Shown here: positions 7,622-15,708 of the stretch, one piece after another
Layout of the letters: the number at the start of each line of letters is the position of its first letter
Numbering within the stretch: position 1 is the first letter of the stretch
Assembly: GCA_964370095.1 (NCBI GenBank)
Contig: CAYJHJ010000020.1
Coordinates: 1-30,619, forward strand
Source of the DNA: CAYJAZ01 sp964370095
Lineage (GTDB): Bacteria; Desulfobacterota; Desulfovibrionia; Desulfovibrionales; Desulfovibrionaceae
Direction of reading: 5' to 3'
Length of the DNA stretch: 30,619 nucleotides
Notes under the pieces: model-generated
The model's input: the letters and a program-made list of their open reading frames with translations, nothing else
Told to the model about the DNA's origin: nothing
Databases searched by the model: none
Made by a program: the position numbers and the translations under genes

Positions 7622-8578
7622 ATGAAAGAAATTTGTATAGCAACTCGCGGTTCTCAGCTTGCTTTGTGGCAAGCAAATCATATAAAAGATTTATTGACAA
7701 GCAAATACCCTGAAATCAAAGTAAAACTTGAAATCATTAAAACACAAGGAGATAAAATTCTTGACGTTGCCTTGGCAAAAGTCGGTGGGAAAGGGCTTTT
7801 TGTTAAAGAAATAGAAGAAGCCTTATTAGATAAAAGGGCAGACATTGCAGTGCATAGTCTTAAAGATGTTCCCATGGTTTTGCCTCAAGGTTTACATATA
7901 GTTGCCTATCCTAAAAGAGAAGTCCCTTATGACTTGTTTTTATCAGAAAAATACGCATCTTTTGAAGATTTGCCGAAAAATTCTGTTCTTGGAACTTCTT
8001 CTCTTCGTAGGCAAGCACAAGCATTAGCCTTAAGAAATGATTTAGAGATTAAATTATTGCGTGGAAATGTGGAGACTCGTATCAATAAAATGAAAAATAA
8101 TGAATACGATGCAATAATTTTAGCAGATGCAGGTGTGAAAAGATTGAATTTAGGCGCAAAGTTCACACAAGTTCTTGACCCGCAAGTTTTCTTACCTGCT
8201 GTAGGACAAGGTTGTTTAGCATTAGAAACAAGAGAAGAAGATGAAGAATTGAATTCTCTTTTAAAGTTTTTAGACGATAAGCCAAGTCGTGTATGTGTTG
8301 AAGCAGAAAGAGCATTTATGCGTACATTAGAAGGCGGGTGTCAAGTTCCTATTGCAGCCTATGCTACAATTGACACTGATTTTACAAAAAGTGATGAATT
8401 AAACGATATTCAAAATCTAACTTTCACACTTAAAGCGAAAATTGCAAGACCAAACGGATCTGAACTTCTTGAAGCCTCAAAAACCTCATCTCATCCTGAA
8501 GAATGTGGCAGAGCACTTGCACAAGAAATGATTGAAAATGGCGGCAAAAAAATCTTAGAAGAAATTCTTTCCATTTAA
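7622..8578 (+). CDS. hemC: Hydroxymethylbilane synthase (porphobilinogen deaminase)
   Basis: The enzyme joins four porphobilinogens into hydroxymethylbilane in tetrapyrrole synthesis, in the cytosol. The 318-residue protein is the usual length and carries the family motifs: IATRGSQLALWQA (6-18), KVGGKGLFVKEIE (53-65), HSLKDVP with the catalytic Asp D81, GTSSLRRQAQ (124-133), the LPAVGQG motif (191-197) and EGGCQVP with C240, which should hold the dipyrromethane cofactor. ATG 7622 is preceded by GAGGA. The product would feed heme, siroheme (for sulfite reductases) and corrinoids. A promoter candidate precedes it, so it may be monocistronic; the next gene follows after 71 bases in the same direction without a visible terminator. 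Confidence 0.97.
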   Translation: MKEICIATRGSQLALWQANHIKDLLTSKYPEIKVKLEIIKTQGDKILDVALAKVGGKGLFVKEIEEALLDKRADIAVHSLKDVPMVLPQGLHIVAYPKREVPYDLFLSEKYASFEDLPKNSVLGTSSLRRQAQALALRNDLEIKLLRGNVETRINKMKNNEYDAIILADAGVKRLNLGAKFTQVLDPQVFLPAVGQGCLALETREEDEELNSLLKFLDDKPSRVCVEAERAFMRTLEGGCQVPIAAYATIDTDFTKSDELNDIQNLTFTLKAKIARPNGSELLEASKTSSHPEECGRALAQEMIENGGKKILEEILSI

Positions 8579-8649
8579 TTTCCTATTACAATAAAGAATT
8601 CTTCACCTAAAAATCTCTAACGTGCCTTTTTATTAATAAAGGTTCTCTT

Positions 8650-11082
8650 ATGAATACACTTAATCTAAGTGCAAAATGCACACTAGAGCGAATTCCTTAT
8701 CAAACAAGTAATGAAATTCCTCGTTCATCATCTTTTAAACCTGCTCAACCTAGGGCACTTAAGGCTTTAGAGCTTGCTATCAATATAGATGATATTGGTT
8801 ATAATATCTATGTGGCCGGTGAAGCACATCTTGGCAGGAATTATTTTGTCAAAGAATTTTTAAAACCTTATGCAAAGAAAAAAGCAAGCCCGCCAGATCT
8901 TATTTTTGTAAATAATTTTGAAGATCAAGATAAGCCCCGCCTTTTAAAAGTTCCTGCAGGTGTTGGCAGAACACTTAAAGCACAAATGGCAAAAACTGTG
9001 CAAGCCATACGCAAAGAATTAAGTGCACAATTTGAATCAGATGCTTATATTAAAAAAAGATCAGCTCTTTTAGACGATTTTAATTATGAAAGAGCAATTT
9101 CTATGAAAGAAATGTCGAATCTAGCTGAAAAACAAGGTTTTTTACTTGACTTTGAAGAAAAAACTTCACTTACTCTTGTGCCTGTAATAGATGGAAAAAA
9201 AGTTTCTGAAATTGAATTTGAAAGCCTTGATGAAAAAGTAAAAGATGAATTTAAAGGCCGCAGTGATTCTCTTATGAATGAAATGACTGCTTTGGTTCGG
9301 CACATAACAAAAGCTGAAGCACTTACAAGAGAAAGTGAAAAGAAGCTTGATAAATCAATTATGCAAGATGTTTTAAATCGTCTTTTTAAACCTTTTGCTA
9401 CAAAAATCTGCAATTCATTAACAAAGCATGATTTTAAAAACAACGATTTAAACAATTTCCTTACTCTTGTACAAGAAGATATGCTTGAAAATTATGAAAT
9501 GTTTTTACCAAAAGAGGTTAATCAAGCAATTCATAGTGAAGCAATTTTTCCAATTGTGCATGAGGTTGAAATTTTACGTTATGCTATAAATTTATTTGTA
9601 GATAATTCTGAATGTAAAGGTGCGCCAATTATCAGCGAAGCAAACCCAATTACGCATAATTTACTGGGTTGCATTGAAAGAGAAGCTGAAATGGGTGTGC
9701 TTATTACTGATTTTACGCTTATTAAAGCCGGTTCTTTGCACAAAGCTTCCGGAGGCTATCTTATCATACATATTGAAGATATTCTTCAACACCCCAACGC
9801 ATGGGAAGGACTTTTGCGCACCATGCGTTCAGGTTTTTCACGCATATCTGAAAATGTTGAATCAGTTGATGCATGCAAAACAAAAGGCATTGAGCCTGAG
9901 GCTATTCCGCTTGACGTTAAAATAATTCTTATTGGCTCAGATAATCATTATGAAAACCTTCTTTTACATGATGACAGATTTGTTAAGTTTTTCAAAATAA
10001 AAGCACAACTATCTGAAACCACTCAAAGAAACAGTCCAAACATTAAAGCATGGCTTCAAAATCTTGCTGTTATAATTGACAATGCTTCTTTATTGCCATT
10101 TACAAATTGTGCTCTTGCTCAATTAGTTGATTATTCTTCCTGCTTATGCGAAGATCAACGCAAACTTTCACTACAGTTTTCCATTGTGCGTGAAGTTATG
10201 ATGGAAGCATCTACTTATGCTAAAATGCAAAATAAAGAAATTGTTGATCAAGAGATTATTTTACACACAATAAATGAAAGAGTTTCACGGAAAAGCTATC
10301 TCAAAGAATTATATTTTGAAGATTATAATCGTGAATCAGTGAAAATTCAAACTTCAGGATATGTTGTAGGGCAGGTGAATGCACTTTCTGTAACTCAGCA
10401 TGGCGACTATCATTTTGGGCTTGCCCATAAAGTTGCTTGCACTATTTCTGTTGGACATAATGGAATTATTGACTTAGAGCGTGAAGCTGAGCTTTCAGGA
10501 CCTGTGCATATTAAGGCAATGATGATTCTAAAGTCATACCTCAATGCACAATTTGCAAGAAATAAGCCACTTGTTTTTAATGGAACTATAGGTTTTGAAC
10601 AAAGTTATAGCCATATTGACGGTGATTCTGCTTCAGGGGCAGAGTTAGCAGCTTTACTGTCTGCACTGTCAGAAGTTCCGATAAATCTCGCTATAGCATT
10701 TACAGGGGCTGTGAATCAGCAGGGCGATATCTTGGCTGTGGGTGAAGTAACCAAGAAAATTGAAGGTTTTTATGATTTATGTTCTTATCGCGGATTAACA
10801 GGCGAACATGGTGTGATTATTCCTTTTGATAATAAAGATAATCTTATGCTCAATAAATGCGTGCAAGATGCTGTTATGGATGGGCTTTTTCATATTTATC
10901 CAATAAAGCATATAACACAAGCTTTGCAGATTCTCACCGGTATTCCTGTGGGTAAAATACGCAAAGATAATGCCTTCACAACAAATTCAATATATGATAA
11001 AATTGATAAAAGACTTATGGCTTTAGGCTGGTATGCAGAAAATGCTTATAAGAAAAAACCTCGAAATATAAATAATTTATAA
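8650..11082 (+). CDS. LonB-like AAA/S16 protease (Lon-related, AAA_32 type)
   Basis: This 810-residue protein belongs to the Lon-related group with an AAA_32 module and a C-terminal S16 protease domain, not classical Lon; it lacks the Lon substrate-binding N-domain. The N-terminus has the typical FKPAQPRALKALELAI, then a degenerate Walker A (VAGEAHLGRNY, about 55-65) in which the usual GK[ST] is GRN. A long helical insertion follows (about 110-310). The central AAA region has GGYLIIHIEDIL (a Walker B-like stretch). In the protease domain the catalytic dyad is visible: S660 in DGDSASGAEL and K703 in EVTKKIEGF, 43 residues apart as in Escherichia coli Lon. No membrane segment is present, unlike archaeal LonB. 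The substrate is unknown. AAAGG stands 7 bases before the ATG. Confidence 0.9.
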   Translation: MNTLNLSAKCTLERIPYQTSNEIPRSSSFKPAQPRALKALELAINIDDIGYNIYVAGEAHLGRNYFVKEFLKPYAKKKASPPDLIFVNNFEDQDKPRLLKVPAGVGRTLKAQMAKTVQAIRKELSAQFESDAYIKKRSALLDDFNYERAISMKEMSNLAEKQGFLLDFEEKTSLTLVPVIDGKKVSEIEFESLDEKVKDEFKGRSDSLMNEMTALVRHITKAEALTRESEKKLDKSIMQDVLNRLFKPFATKICNSLTKHDFKNNDLNNFLTLVQEDMLENYEMFLPKEVNQAIHSEAIFPIVHEVEILRYAINLFVDNSECKGAPIISEANPITHNLLGCIEREAEMGVLITDFTLIKAGSLHKASGGYLIIHIEDILQHPNAWEGLLRTMRSGFSRISENVESVDACKTKGIEPEAIPLDVKIILIGSDNHYENLLLHDDRFVKFFKIKAQLSETTQRNSPNIKAWLQNLAVIIDNASLLPFTNCALAQLVDYSSCLCEDQRKLSLQFSIVREVMMEASTYAKMQNKEIVDQEIILHTINERVSRKSYLKELYFEDYNRESVKIQTSGYVVGQVNALSVTQHGDYHFGLAHKVACTISVGHNGIIDLEREAELSGPVHIKAMMILKSYLNAQFARNKPLVFNGTIGFEQSYSHIDGDSASGAELAALLSALSEVPINLAIAFTGAVNQQGDILAVGEVTKKIEGFYDLCSYRGLTGEHGVIIPFDNKDNLMLNKCVQDAVMDGLFHIYPIKHITQALQILTGIPVGKIRKDNAFTTNSIYDKIDKRLMALGWYAENAYKKKPRNINNL

Positions 11083-11093
11083 ATTTATTATTC

Positions 11094-11155
11094 TTTCTTT
11101 ATGGAATTACTCTTTCTTGACACAATAAGTGAATGAGAGTATTTTCATAAAGAAA
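11094..11155. repeat. Long imperfect hairpin enclosing a consensus -35 box
   Basis: The 20-base arms 11094-11113 and 11136-11155 pair at 18 of 20 positions, plus one possible G-U, around a 22-base loop. The left arm is TTTCTTTATGGAATTACTCT. There is no T-tract after the right arm, so it is not a standard terminator for the upstream protease gene. The loop contains TTGACA (11117-11122) and the right arm contains the matching -10 box. Confidence 0.7.
11117..11145 (+). promoter_or_regulatory. Candidate promoter for the lptFG operon
   Basis: A perfect TTGACA (11117-11122) and TATTTT (11140-11145) are 17 bases apart. The RNA would start near 11152 and leave a leader of about 38 bases before GTG 11190. 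It sits inside the long hairpin at 11094-11155. Confidence 0.6.
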
Positions 11156-11189
11156 TATGTATAAACAAAAAGTTTTAAGTAGGTGAGAC

Positions 11190-11372
11190 GTGGATCATTC
11201 TTATTTAGTACAAAATGCATTGAAATATATGATGGAAGAATTAAAACTAAATCCTCAAAGAAATTTTATGGCTTTATGCGATGAAGCAGGTGCAAGATTT
11301 AATCTTTCGCCATTAGAAGTGAACTCACTTTCTAGGATTTTCAAAGAAGAATATGACGATATAAATAAATAG
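11190..11372 (+). CDS. Small conserved-looking protein upstream of lptF, function unknown
   Basis: This 60-residue soluble, mostly helical protein starts at GTG 11190 behind AGGTGA, a good ribosome site. Its sequence (ALKYMMEELKLNPQRNFMAL, then LSPLEVNSLSRIFKEEYDD) resembles a small helical bundle; I do not recognise a named domain. It lies between a strong candidate promoter and lptF, 26 bases before lptF, so it is probably the first gene of the lptF-lptG transcript and may couple translation to lptF, which has no clear ribosome site of its own. Confidence 0.65.
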   Translation: MDHSYLVQNALKYMMEELKLNPQRNFMALCDEAGARFNLSPLEVNSLSRIFKEEYDDINK

Positions 11373-11398
11373 GATTATTTCTAAAATTTGATAATAAT

Positions 11399-12544
11399 AT
11401 GGGATTGCTCAATAAAAAAATATTCATAGAAAGCTTTTATGTATTTCTTTTAAGTTTATTTATCATTATTTCTCTTATCCTATTAGGCAGAACTTTGCAG
11501 CTAAGAGATCTTTTGTTTGGTCTTGAATTTGGTTTGCTGGATACTGTTTTACTTTTTGTCTATATGACGCCGACTTTTTTACAAATGGCAACTCCTATAG
11601 CCAGCATGATTTCAATTTTTATTGTGTTTTTACGCCTTGAAAATGATAGAGAAATGACTGCACTTAAAGCAGGCGGAATTTCTTTATATCAAATCCTTCC
11701 TGCACCATTACTTTTATCAGTCATAGCTGCTTTAGGCACTTTATATCTTGCAATATACGGAATTTCTTGGGGTATGTATGCTTTTAGAGATACTATTATG
11801 GATGTTGCAACCAATAAAGCACAAATTGTTGTTCAACCCGGTGTTTTTAATAAAGATATTCCAGGATTTGTTTTGTATGCAAAGCAAGTTGATCCGCTAA
11901 ACTCCTCTATGAGTGAGGTTTTGGTTCAAAACAGTACAGTTTCAAATTCAAATACTGATTCAGAAACAAACACAAGCTCACTTGCTTCAAATACATTAAC
12001 TTTAGCCCCTGAAGGTAAAGTTGATGTTGACAGAGAAAAAGGCAACCTGCTTTTCTTGTTAAAAGATGGTAAAATTTATACGAATGATGACAAAGAAGCC
12101 ACGATTCTTTCCTTTAAAGAATATATTGTCAGAATACCTTTAAGTTCTGTTTTTAAAGGTTTTGACTTGGGTGAAGTAAAACCTAAAGAAATGAGTTTTA
12201 AAGAAATTATTGAAATGGATGAAAATGATCCTCGTATGCAAGAAGAACTTTTTGCAAATAGAATTAAAGTTGAAAAGCATAAAAGATTCGTTTTTGCTTT
12301 TGCCTGTATTGTGCTTGCTTTGATTGCGGTTCCTTTATCTATTGCATGCTCAGGAGTTAAAAAACAATTAGGGCTTTTGATTGCCTTTGTTATTTTTATT
12401 TTCTATTACGGACTTCTTACTGTAGGAATAAGTTTTGCTGAAAATAGTGGCCTAAACCCCTTCATTGGAATATGGCTTCCCAATATATTTTTCTTATTTA
12501 TGGCTCTGTTATTACTTCGTCATTATACTAATGCTATAAAATAA
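11399..12544 (+). CDS. lptF: LPS export permease LptF
   Basis: This 381-residue YjgP/YjgQ-family protein has six membrane segments in the expected 3+3 layout: three near the N-terminus (about 10-30, 50-80, 98-120), a large periplasmic jellyroll domain (about 130-290) and three at the C-terminus (about 300-375). Family landmarks are LRLENDREMTALKAGGIS (about 80-97, the coupling region for LptB) and the C-terminal GLNPFIGIWLPN. With LptG it forms the membrane part of the LptB2FG ABC transporter that extracts lipopolysaccharide from the inner membrane. A Ser/Asn/Thr-rich loop (SNSNTDSETNTSS) interrupts the jellyroll. lptG starts 10 bases downstream. The ribosome site is weak (AGGA about 25 bases away). 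Confidence 0.92.
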   Translation: MGLLNKKIFIESFYVFLLSLFIIISLILLGRTLQLRDLLFGLEFGLLDTVLLFVYMTPTFLQMATPIASMISIFIVFLRLENDREMTALKAGGISLYQILPAPLLLSVIAALGTLYLAIYGISWGMYAFRDTIMDVATNKAQIVVQPGVFNKDIPGFVLYAKQVDPLNSSMSEVLVQNSTVSNSNTDSETNTSSLASNTLTLAPEGKVDVDREKGNLLFLLKDGKIYTNDDKEATILSFKEYIVRIPLSSVFKGFDLGEVKPKEMSFKEIIEMDENDPRMQEELFANRIKVEKHKRFVFAFACIVLALIAVPLSIACSGVKKQLGLLIAFVIFIFYYGLLTVGISFAENSGLNPFIGIWLPNIFFLFMALLLLRHYTNAIK

Positions 12545-12554
12545 AGGTTTTGAT

Positions 12555-13648
12555 ATGCTTTTTCGATATCTTTTAAAAACACATTCTTTTTTTGCAATAC
12601 TAATGCTTTTGTTTGGTCTTGTGATTTTTTTTATAGCTGAAATTTTTGAAAAACTTGATCGTTTTTTTCTTGAAGGAAGCAATCCACTAAATGTTTTAGA
12701 ATATTTTCTATATAGTACTCCGGGAATGGTTTCTTTAATCTTGCCGGCAGTTTGCTTTATGGCATTTGTTATTCTTTTATGTAATATGGCTAAATCAAAA
12801 GAAATTACAGCAATACAAGCAGGCGGAACAAGTCCCTATACATTATTAAAATATTTACTTATTATTTCATTTTTCTGGTGTGGAGCACAACTTTTTGTAT
12901 CACANNNNNNNNNNAAGAAATTTGGGATTTTAAAGTGAATAAACGCCCTGAAATAGATATTTTTATACCTGATTTTTGGTTTGTTGATAATGATTGGGTT
13001 GTGCACCTTGATTTTATTTTTGAATCAGGCAAAGCTGTAAATCTTTCTGCTTATCAGCTTTCTGAAGAAGGAAAGGATATAAAACAAATAGTTACCGGTG
13101 AAAATGTTCAAATCAAAGATAATGTCTGGACTGTTTTGAATGCAAGTGTGAATAATCCTTCAAATTTTTCAACAGAAACTTTTAATGAATATGTTCTTCC
13201 TATTCAAAGAGATTATTTATTATTCTTTATTTCAAATATTGATACAAATATTAAAAATCTGCCTTTATATCATTTGAATACTGCAATAGATGAACTTATT
13301 TCCTCAGGCTCAAATGTTGAATCCTTGAAAACAGCTTACCATATGAAATATGCTTATGCAGGTTCAATATTTGTTTTAACTTTGCTTGCTTTTGCCTTGG
13401 TTACTTGGAAAGAAAATGTTTATATTTGTCTTTCTGTAGGTGTTGTGGTTGTGTTTTTATTTTATGTTTCAACAATGATAGGTGAAACATTAGGCACAAA
13501 TGGAAGTTTAAATCCTTTTATTGCAGCTTGGGCACCACATTTTATACTTTCCTTTCTTTCTTTTTTAAGAATTTATAAAGTAAATAATAACCAAAACTAT
13601 ACAAATTACTTTTTTATACAAAAAAGAATTTTTATATTATATTTTTAA
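12555..13648 (+). CDS. lptG: LPS export permease LptG, interrupted by an assembly gap
   Basis: This is the partner of LptF, starting at ATG 12555 behind AAAGG. The N-terminal segment up to residue 116 carries three membrane helices and the family motif AKSKEITAIQAGGTSPYTLL. The sequence is then replaced by ten N. It resumes at EIWDFKVNKRPEID (periplasmic domain, about 130 residues), followed by three C-terminal helices and LNPFIAAWAPH. The two halves are in different frames as written. A real gap length equal to 2 modulo 3 would restore one frame; by comparison with the family I expect about a dozen missing codons. I therefore annotate one gene, not two. The last 20 or so residues (KVNNNQNYTNYFFIQKR) are an unusual tail. 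Confidence 0.88.
12905..12914. other. Assembly gap (10 N) inside lptG
   Basis: Ten consecutive N interrupt lptG between the third membrane segment and the periplasmic domain. Their number is probably a placeholder, since ten bases leave the two gene halves out of frame. Confidence 0.97.
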
Positions 13649-13817
13649 AATAAAATGATAATATGTAAAGAAAATTTACTTTATAAGTGGAAAATAAACG
13701 CTTGCGAAAAAAGTGTCAAATGAAGCAAAATTCAATTTCACTTTATGATTTCGAAAATTTCCTTTAAAAGAAAATTACGATAATAAAATGTAATCTTTAA
13801 AATTTAAAGGATTAGTT

Positions 13818-15269
13818 ATGAGTGCAACAATTTATCCAACCGGTGTAACTATTTATAATCCCGAAAAATGCTGGAGTGGCTACACTGTCTTTCAAGCTCC
13901 AGAAATAGGTGCTATGCTCATAGATATGAACGGTACTGAAGTTAAACTTTGGGAAGATGTGCATGGTTTTCCAAATAAAATTTTGCCGGGTGGCTATCTT
14001 ATGGGAAGCTTAGGTGAGCGTAATCCTAAATACGGACATCAAGATTTGATTGACCTTGTTCAAATCGATTGGGACGGTAATATCGTCTGGAAATTCAATA
14101 AAATTGAATATGTTGAAGATCCAGGTGAAGAAGCACAATGGATGGCTCGTCAACACCATGACTATCAAAGGGCTGGTAACCCTGTTGGGTATTATGTTCC
14201 AAATATGGAACCTGAAATAGCAAGTGGCAATACCTTAATTTTAGCACATAAAAATGTTCACAAGCCTGAAATTTCAGAGCATCAATTGTTAGATGATTTA
14301 ATAGTTGAAGTGGATTGGGATGGTGAAATTATTTGGGAATGGCTTATGAGCGACCATTTTGATGAAATTGGCCTTAGAGAAGAAGCTCTCAACGCTATTG
14401 CACGCAACCCCAATATGAATACTTTAGGTACAGAAGGCAAAGGTGGCCTTCAAATTGGAGATTGGGCTCATGTGAATTCTATGTCAACATTGGGGCCAAA
14501 TAAATGGTATGATAAAGGGGATGAACGTTTTCACCCTGATAATATTATAATTGACTGTCGTGATTTAAATTTTTCTGCTATTATAGACAAAAAAACAGGC
14601 AATTTTACTTGGAAATTAGGTCCTTACTTTGACACTGATAAAGCTATGAAAGAATTAGGTTGGATTATTGGTCAGCATCATGTGCATATGATTCCAAAAG
14701 GTTTGCCGGGTGAAGGTAATATATTAATTTTTGATAATGGCGGATGGGCAGGGTATGGTGCACCTAACCCCGGTTCACCTCAAGGGCAAAAAAATGCTTT
14801 ACGTGATTATTCACGTGTGCTTGAAATAGATCCTACAAATTATAAAATTGTTTGGCAATACACACCAAAAGAAGCCGGTTATCTTGTGCCTCTTGATGCT
14901 TCACGTTTTTATTCAGGATTTATCAGCGGAATGCAAAGGCTTCCAAATGGAAATACTTTAATCTGTGAAGGTTCAACAGGAAGGCTTTTTGAAGTTACTT
15001 ATGAGCATGAACTTGTGTGGGAATTTGTCAATCCATATAAAGGGAATGTGATGAATATGAATATGGTGTATCGTGCATATCGCCTGCCTTATGAATGGAT
15101 TCCGCAACTTGAAAAACCTGTTGAAACCCCTATCGAACCTATTGATATTGCTTCATTCAGAGTTCCTGGTGCATCACCCTTAGGGATTAAGCAAACAACA
15201 CAAGTAAAAGGAACAACAGGTTACTTTGGTGTTTCAACCATGTGTGTTGCCAGTGATTTAGGTGATTGA
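13818..15269 (+). CDS. Arylsulfotransferase-family protein without signal peptide (first copy)
   Basis: This 483-residue protein has beta-propeller-like repeats with the ASST pattern (DWDGNIVWKF, DWDGEIIWEWLMSDH, LPNGNTLICEGSTGRLFEV). ASST enzymes move a sulfuryl group from one aryl sulfate to another phenol through a sulfo-histidine. By motif comparison with Escherichia coli AssT I would match H113/H114 (QHHD), H218 (GDWAHVNS), R248 (DCRDLN) and H287/H288 (GQHHVHMI, ahead of ILIFDNGG) to its active-site set; this is my alignment by eye. There is no signal peptide or membrane segment, so it should be cytoplasmic, unlike the periplasmic Escherichia coli enzyme. It lacks the N-terminal ASST domain of the second copy at 17022. 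AAAGGA precedes the ATG and a terminator follows. Substrate unknown. Confidence 0.8.
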   Translation: MSATIYPTGVTIYNPEKCWSGYTVFQAPEIGAMLIDMNGTEVKLWEDVHGFPNKILPGGYLMGSLGERNPKYGHQDLIDLVQIDWDGNIVWKFNKIEYVEDPGEEAQWMARQHHDYQRAGNPVGYYVPNMEPEIASGNTLILAHKNVHKPEISEHQLLDDLIVEVDWDGEIIWEWLMSDHFDEIGLREEALNAIARNPNMNTLGTEGKGGLQIGDWAHVNSMSTLGPNKWYDKGDERFHPDNIIIDCRDLNFSAIIDKKTGNFTWKLGPYFDTDKAMKELGWIIGQHHVHMIPKGLPGEGNILIFDNGGWAGYGAPNPGSPQGQKNALRDYSRVLEIDPTNYKIVWQYTPKEAGYLVPLDASRFYSGFISGMQRLPNGNTLICEGSTGRLFEVTYEHELVWEFVNPYKGNVMNMNMVYRAYRLPYEWIPQLEKPVETPIEPIDIASFRVPGASPLGIKQTTQVKGTTGYFGVSTMCVASDLGD

Positions 15270-15279
15270 TTTAATAAAG

Positions 15280-15324
15280 TTGCCTATAAATGNNNNNNNN
15301 NNAAGATTATAGGCAAGTTTTTTT
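15280..15324 (+). terminator. Rho-independent terminator interrupted by a 10-N assembly gap
   Basis: TTGCCTATAA (15280-15289) pairs with TTATAGGCAA (15307-15316), followed by a run of seven T (15318-15324). The loop holds an assembly gap (15293-15302), so its true size is unknown. It ends the transcript of the first arylsulfotransferase gene. Confidence 0.8.
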
Positions 15325-15596
15325 GAATAGATTTATAAAAATTTGTGAAAAAAGTAATTAGTAATTAAAATTTGATGAAAATAATTGATAATTCACTATT
15401 ATTATAGAAATAATTTTTTTCACAAGCAGTAAAAAAAGAATAGAGAATAAAAAATTATTTTTTGAAATCATCAAAAATTTTTTAGTAAATTAAAAAAATA
15501 TTATAAATTAATAATATAAAATCATATAGTTAGAAAGTGTGGTTAATATAAGAATTAAAGATTAAAAAGTTTCATTTGAAGCAAAATAAGTTTTTT
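15325..15596. other. Long AT-rich intergenic stretch, no gene seen
   Basis: No convincing frame is present on either strand. The stretch contains a distant inverted pair, TTGTGAAAAAA (15343-15353) and TTTTTTCACAA (15415-15425). It also holds TGAAGCAAAAT (15577-15587), which is repeated at 13721-13731 upstream of the first arylsulfotransferase gene. Their meaning is uncertain. Confidence 0.55.
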
Positions 15597-15625
15597 TTGC
15601 ACAAATTCATAATTCATGCTACAAA
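15597..15625 (+). promoter_or_regulatory. Candidate trxB-trxA-sulfotransferase promoter
   Basis: TTGCAC (15597-15602) and TACAAA (15620-15625) are 17 bases apart, and TGC directly before the -10 gives an extended -10 (TGn). The RNA would start near 15632. The leader, about 77 bases, contains AGAGTGCTTTGCTCT, a short hairpin of 4 bp. Confidence 0.5.
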
Positions 15626-15708
15626 ATACACATAGTCAAGATAGAGTGCTTTGCTCTTATGACAAAAAATTTTTAAATACATTTTAATTTTGCTTTAAGG
15701 AGTTTATA

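Noticed and set aside
8625..8642. Hairpin CCTTTTTATTAATAAAGG covering the ribosome site of the Lon-like gene
   Set aside because: It needs a bulge and is only A-T rich apart from the ends, so it is too weak to call a thermosensor.
12878..12954. A separate gene or real frameshift starting in the middle of lptG
   Set aside because: The apparent frame change is produced by the ten-N placeholder; both halves align to one LptG.
15343..15425. TTGTGAAAAAA ... TTTTTTCACAA as a Rex-type operator
   Set aside because: The halves are over 60 bases apart, whereas Rex sites are contiguous; AT-rich chance pairing is more likely.
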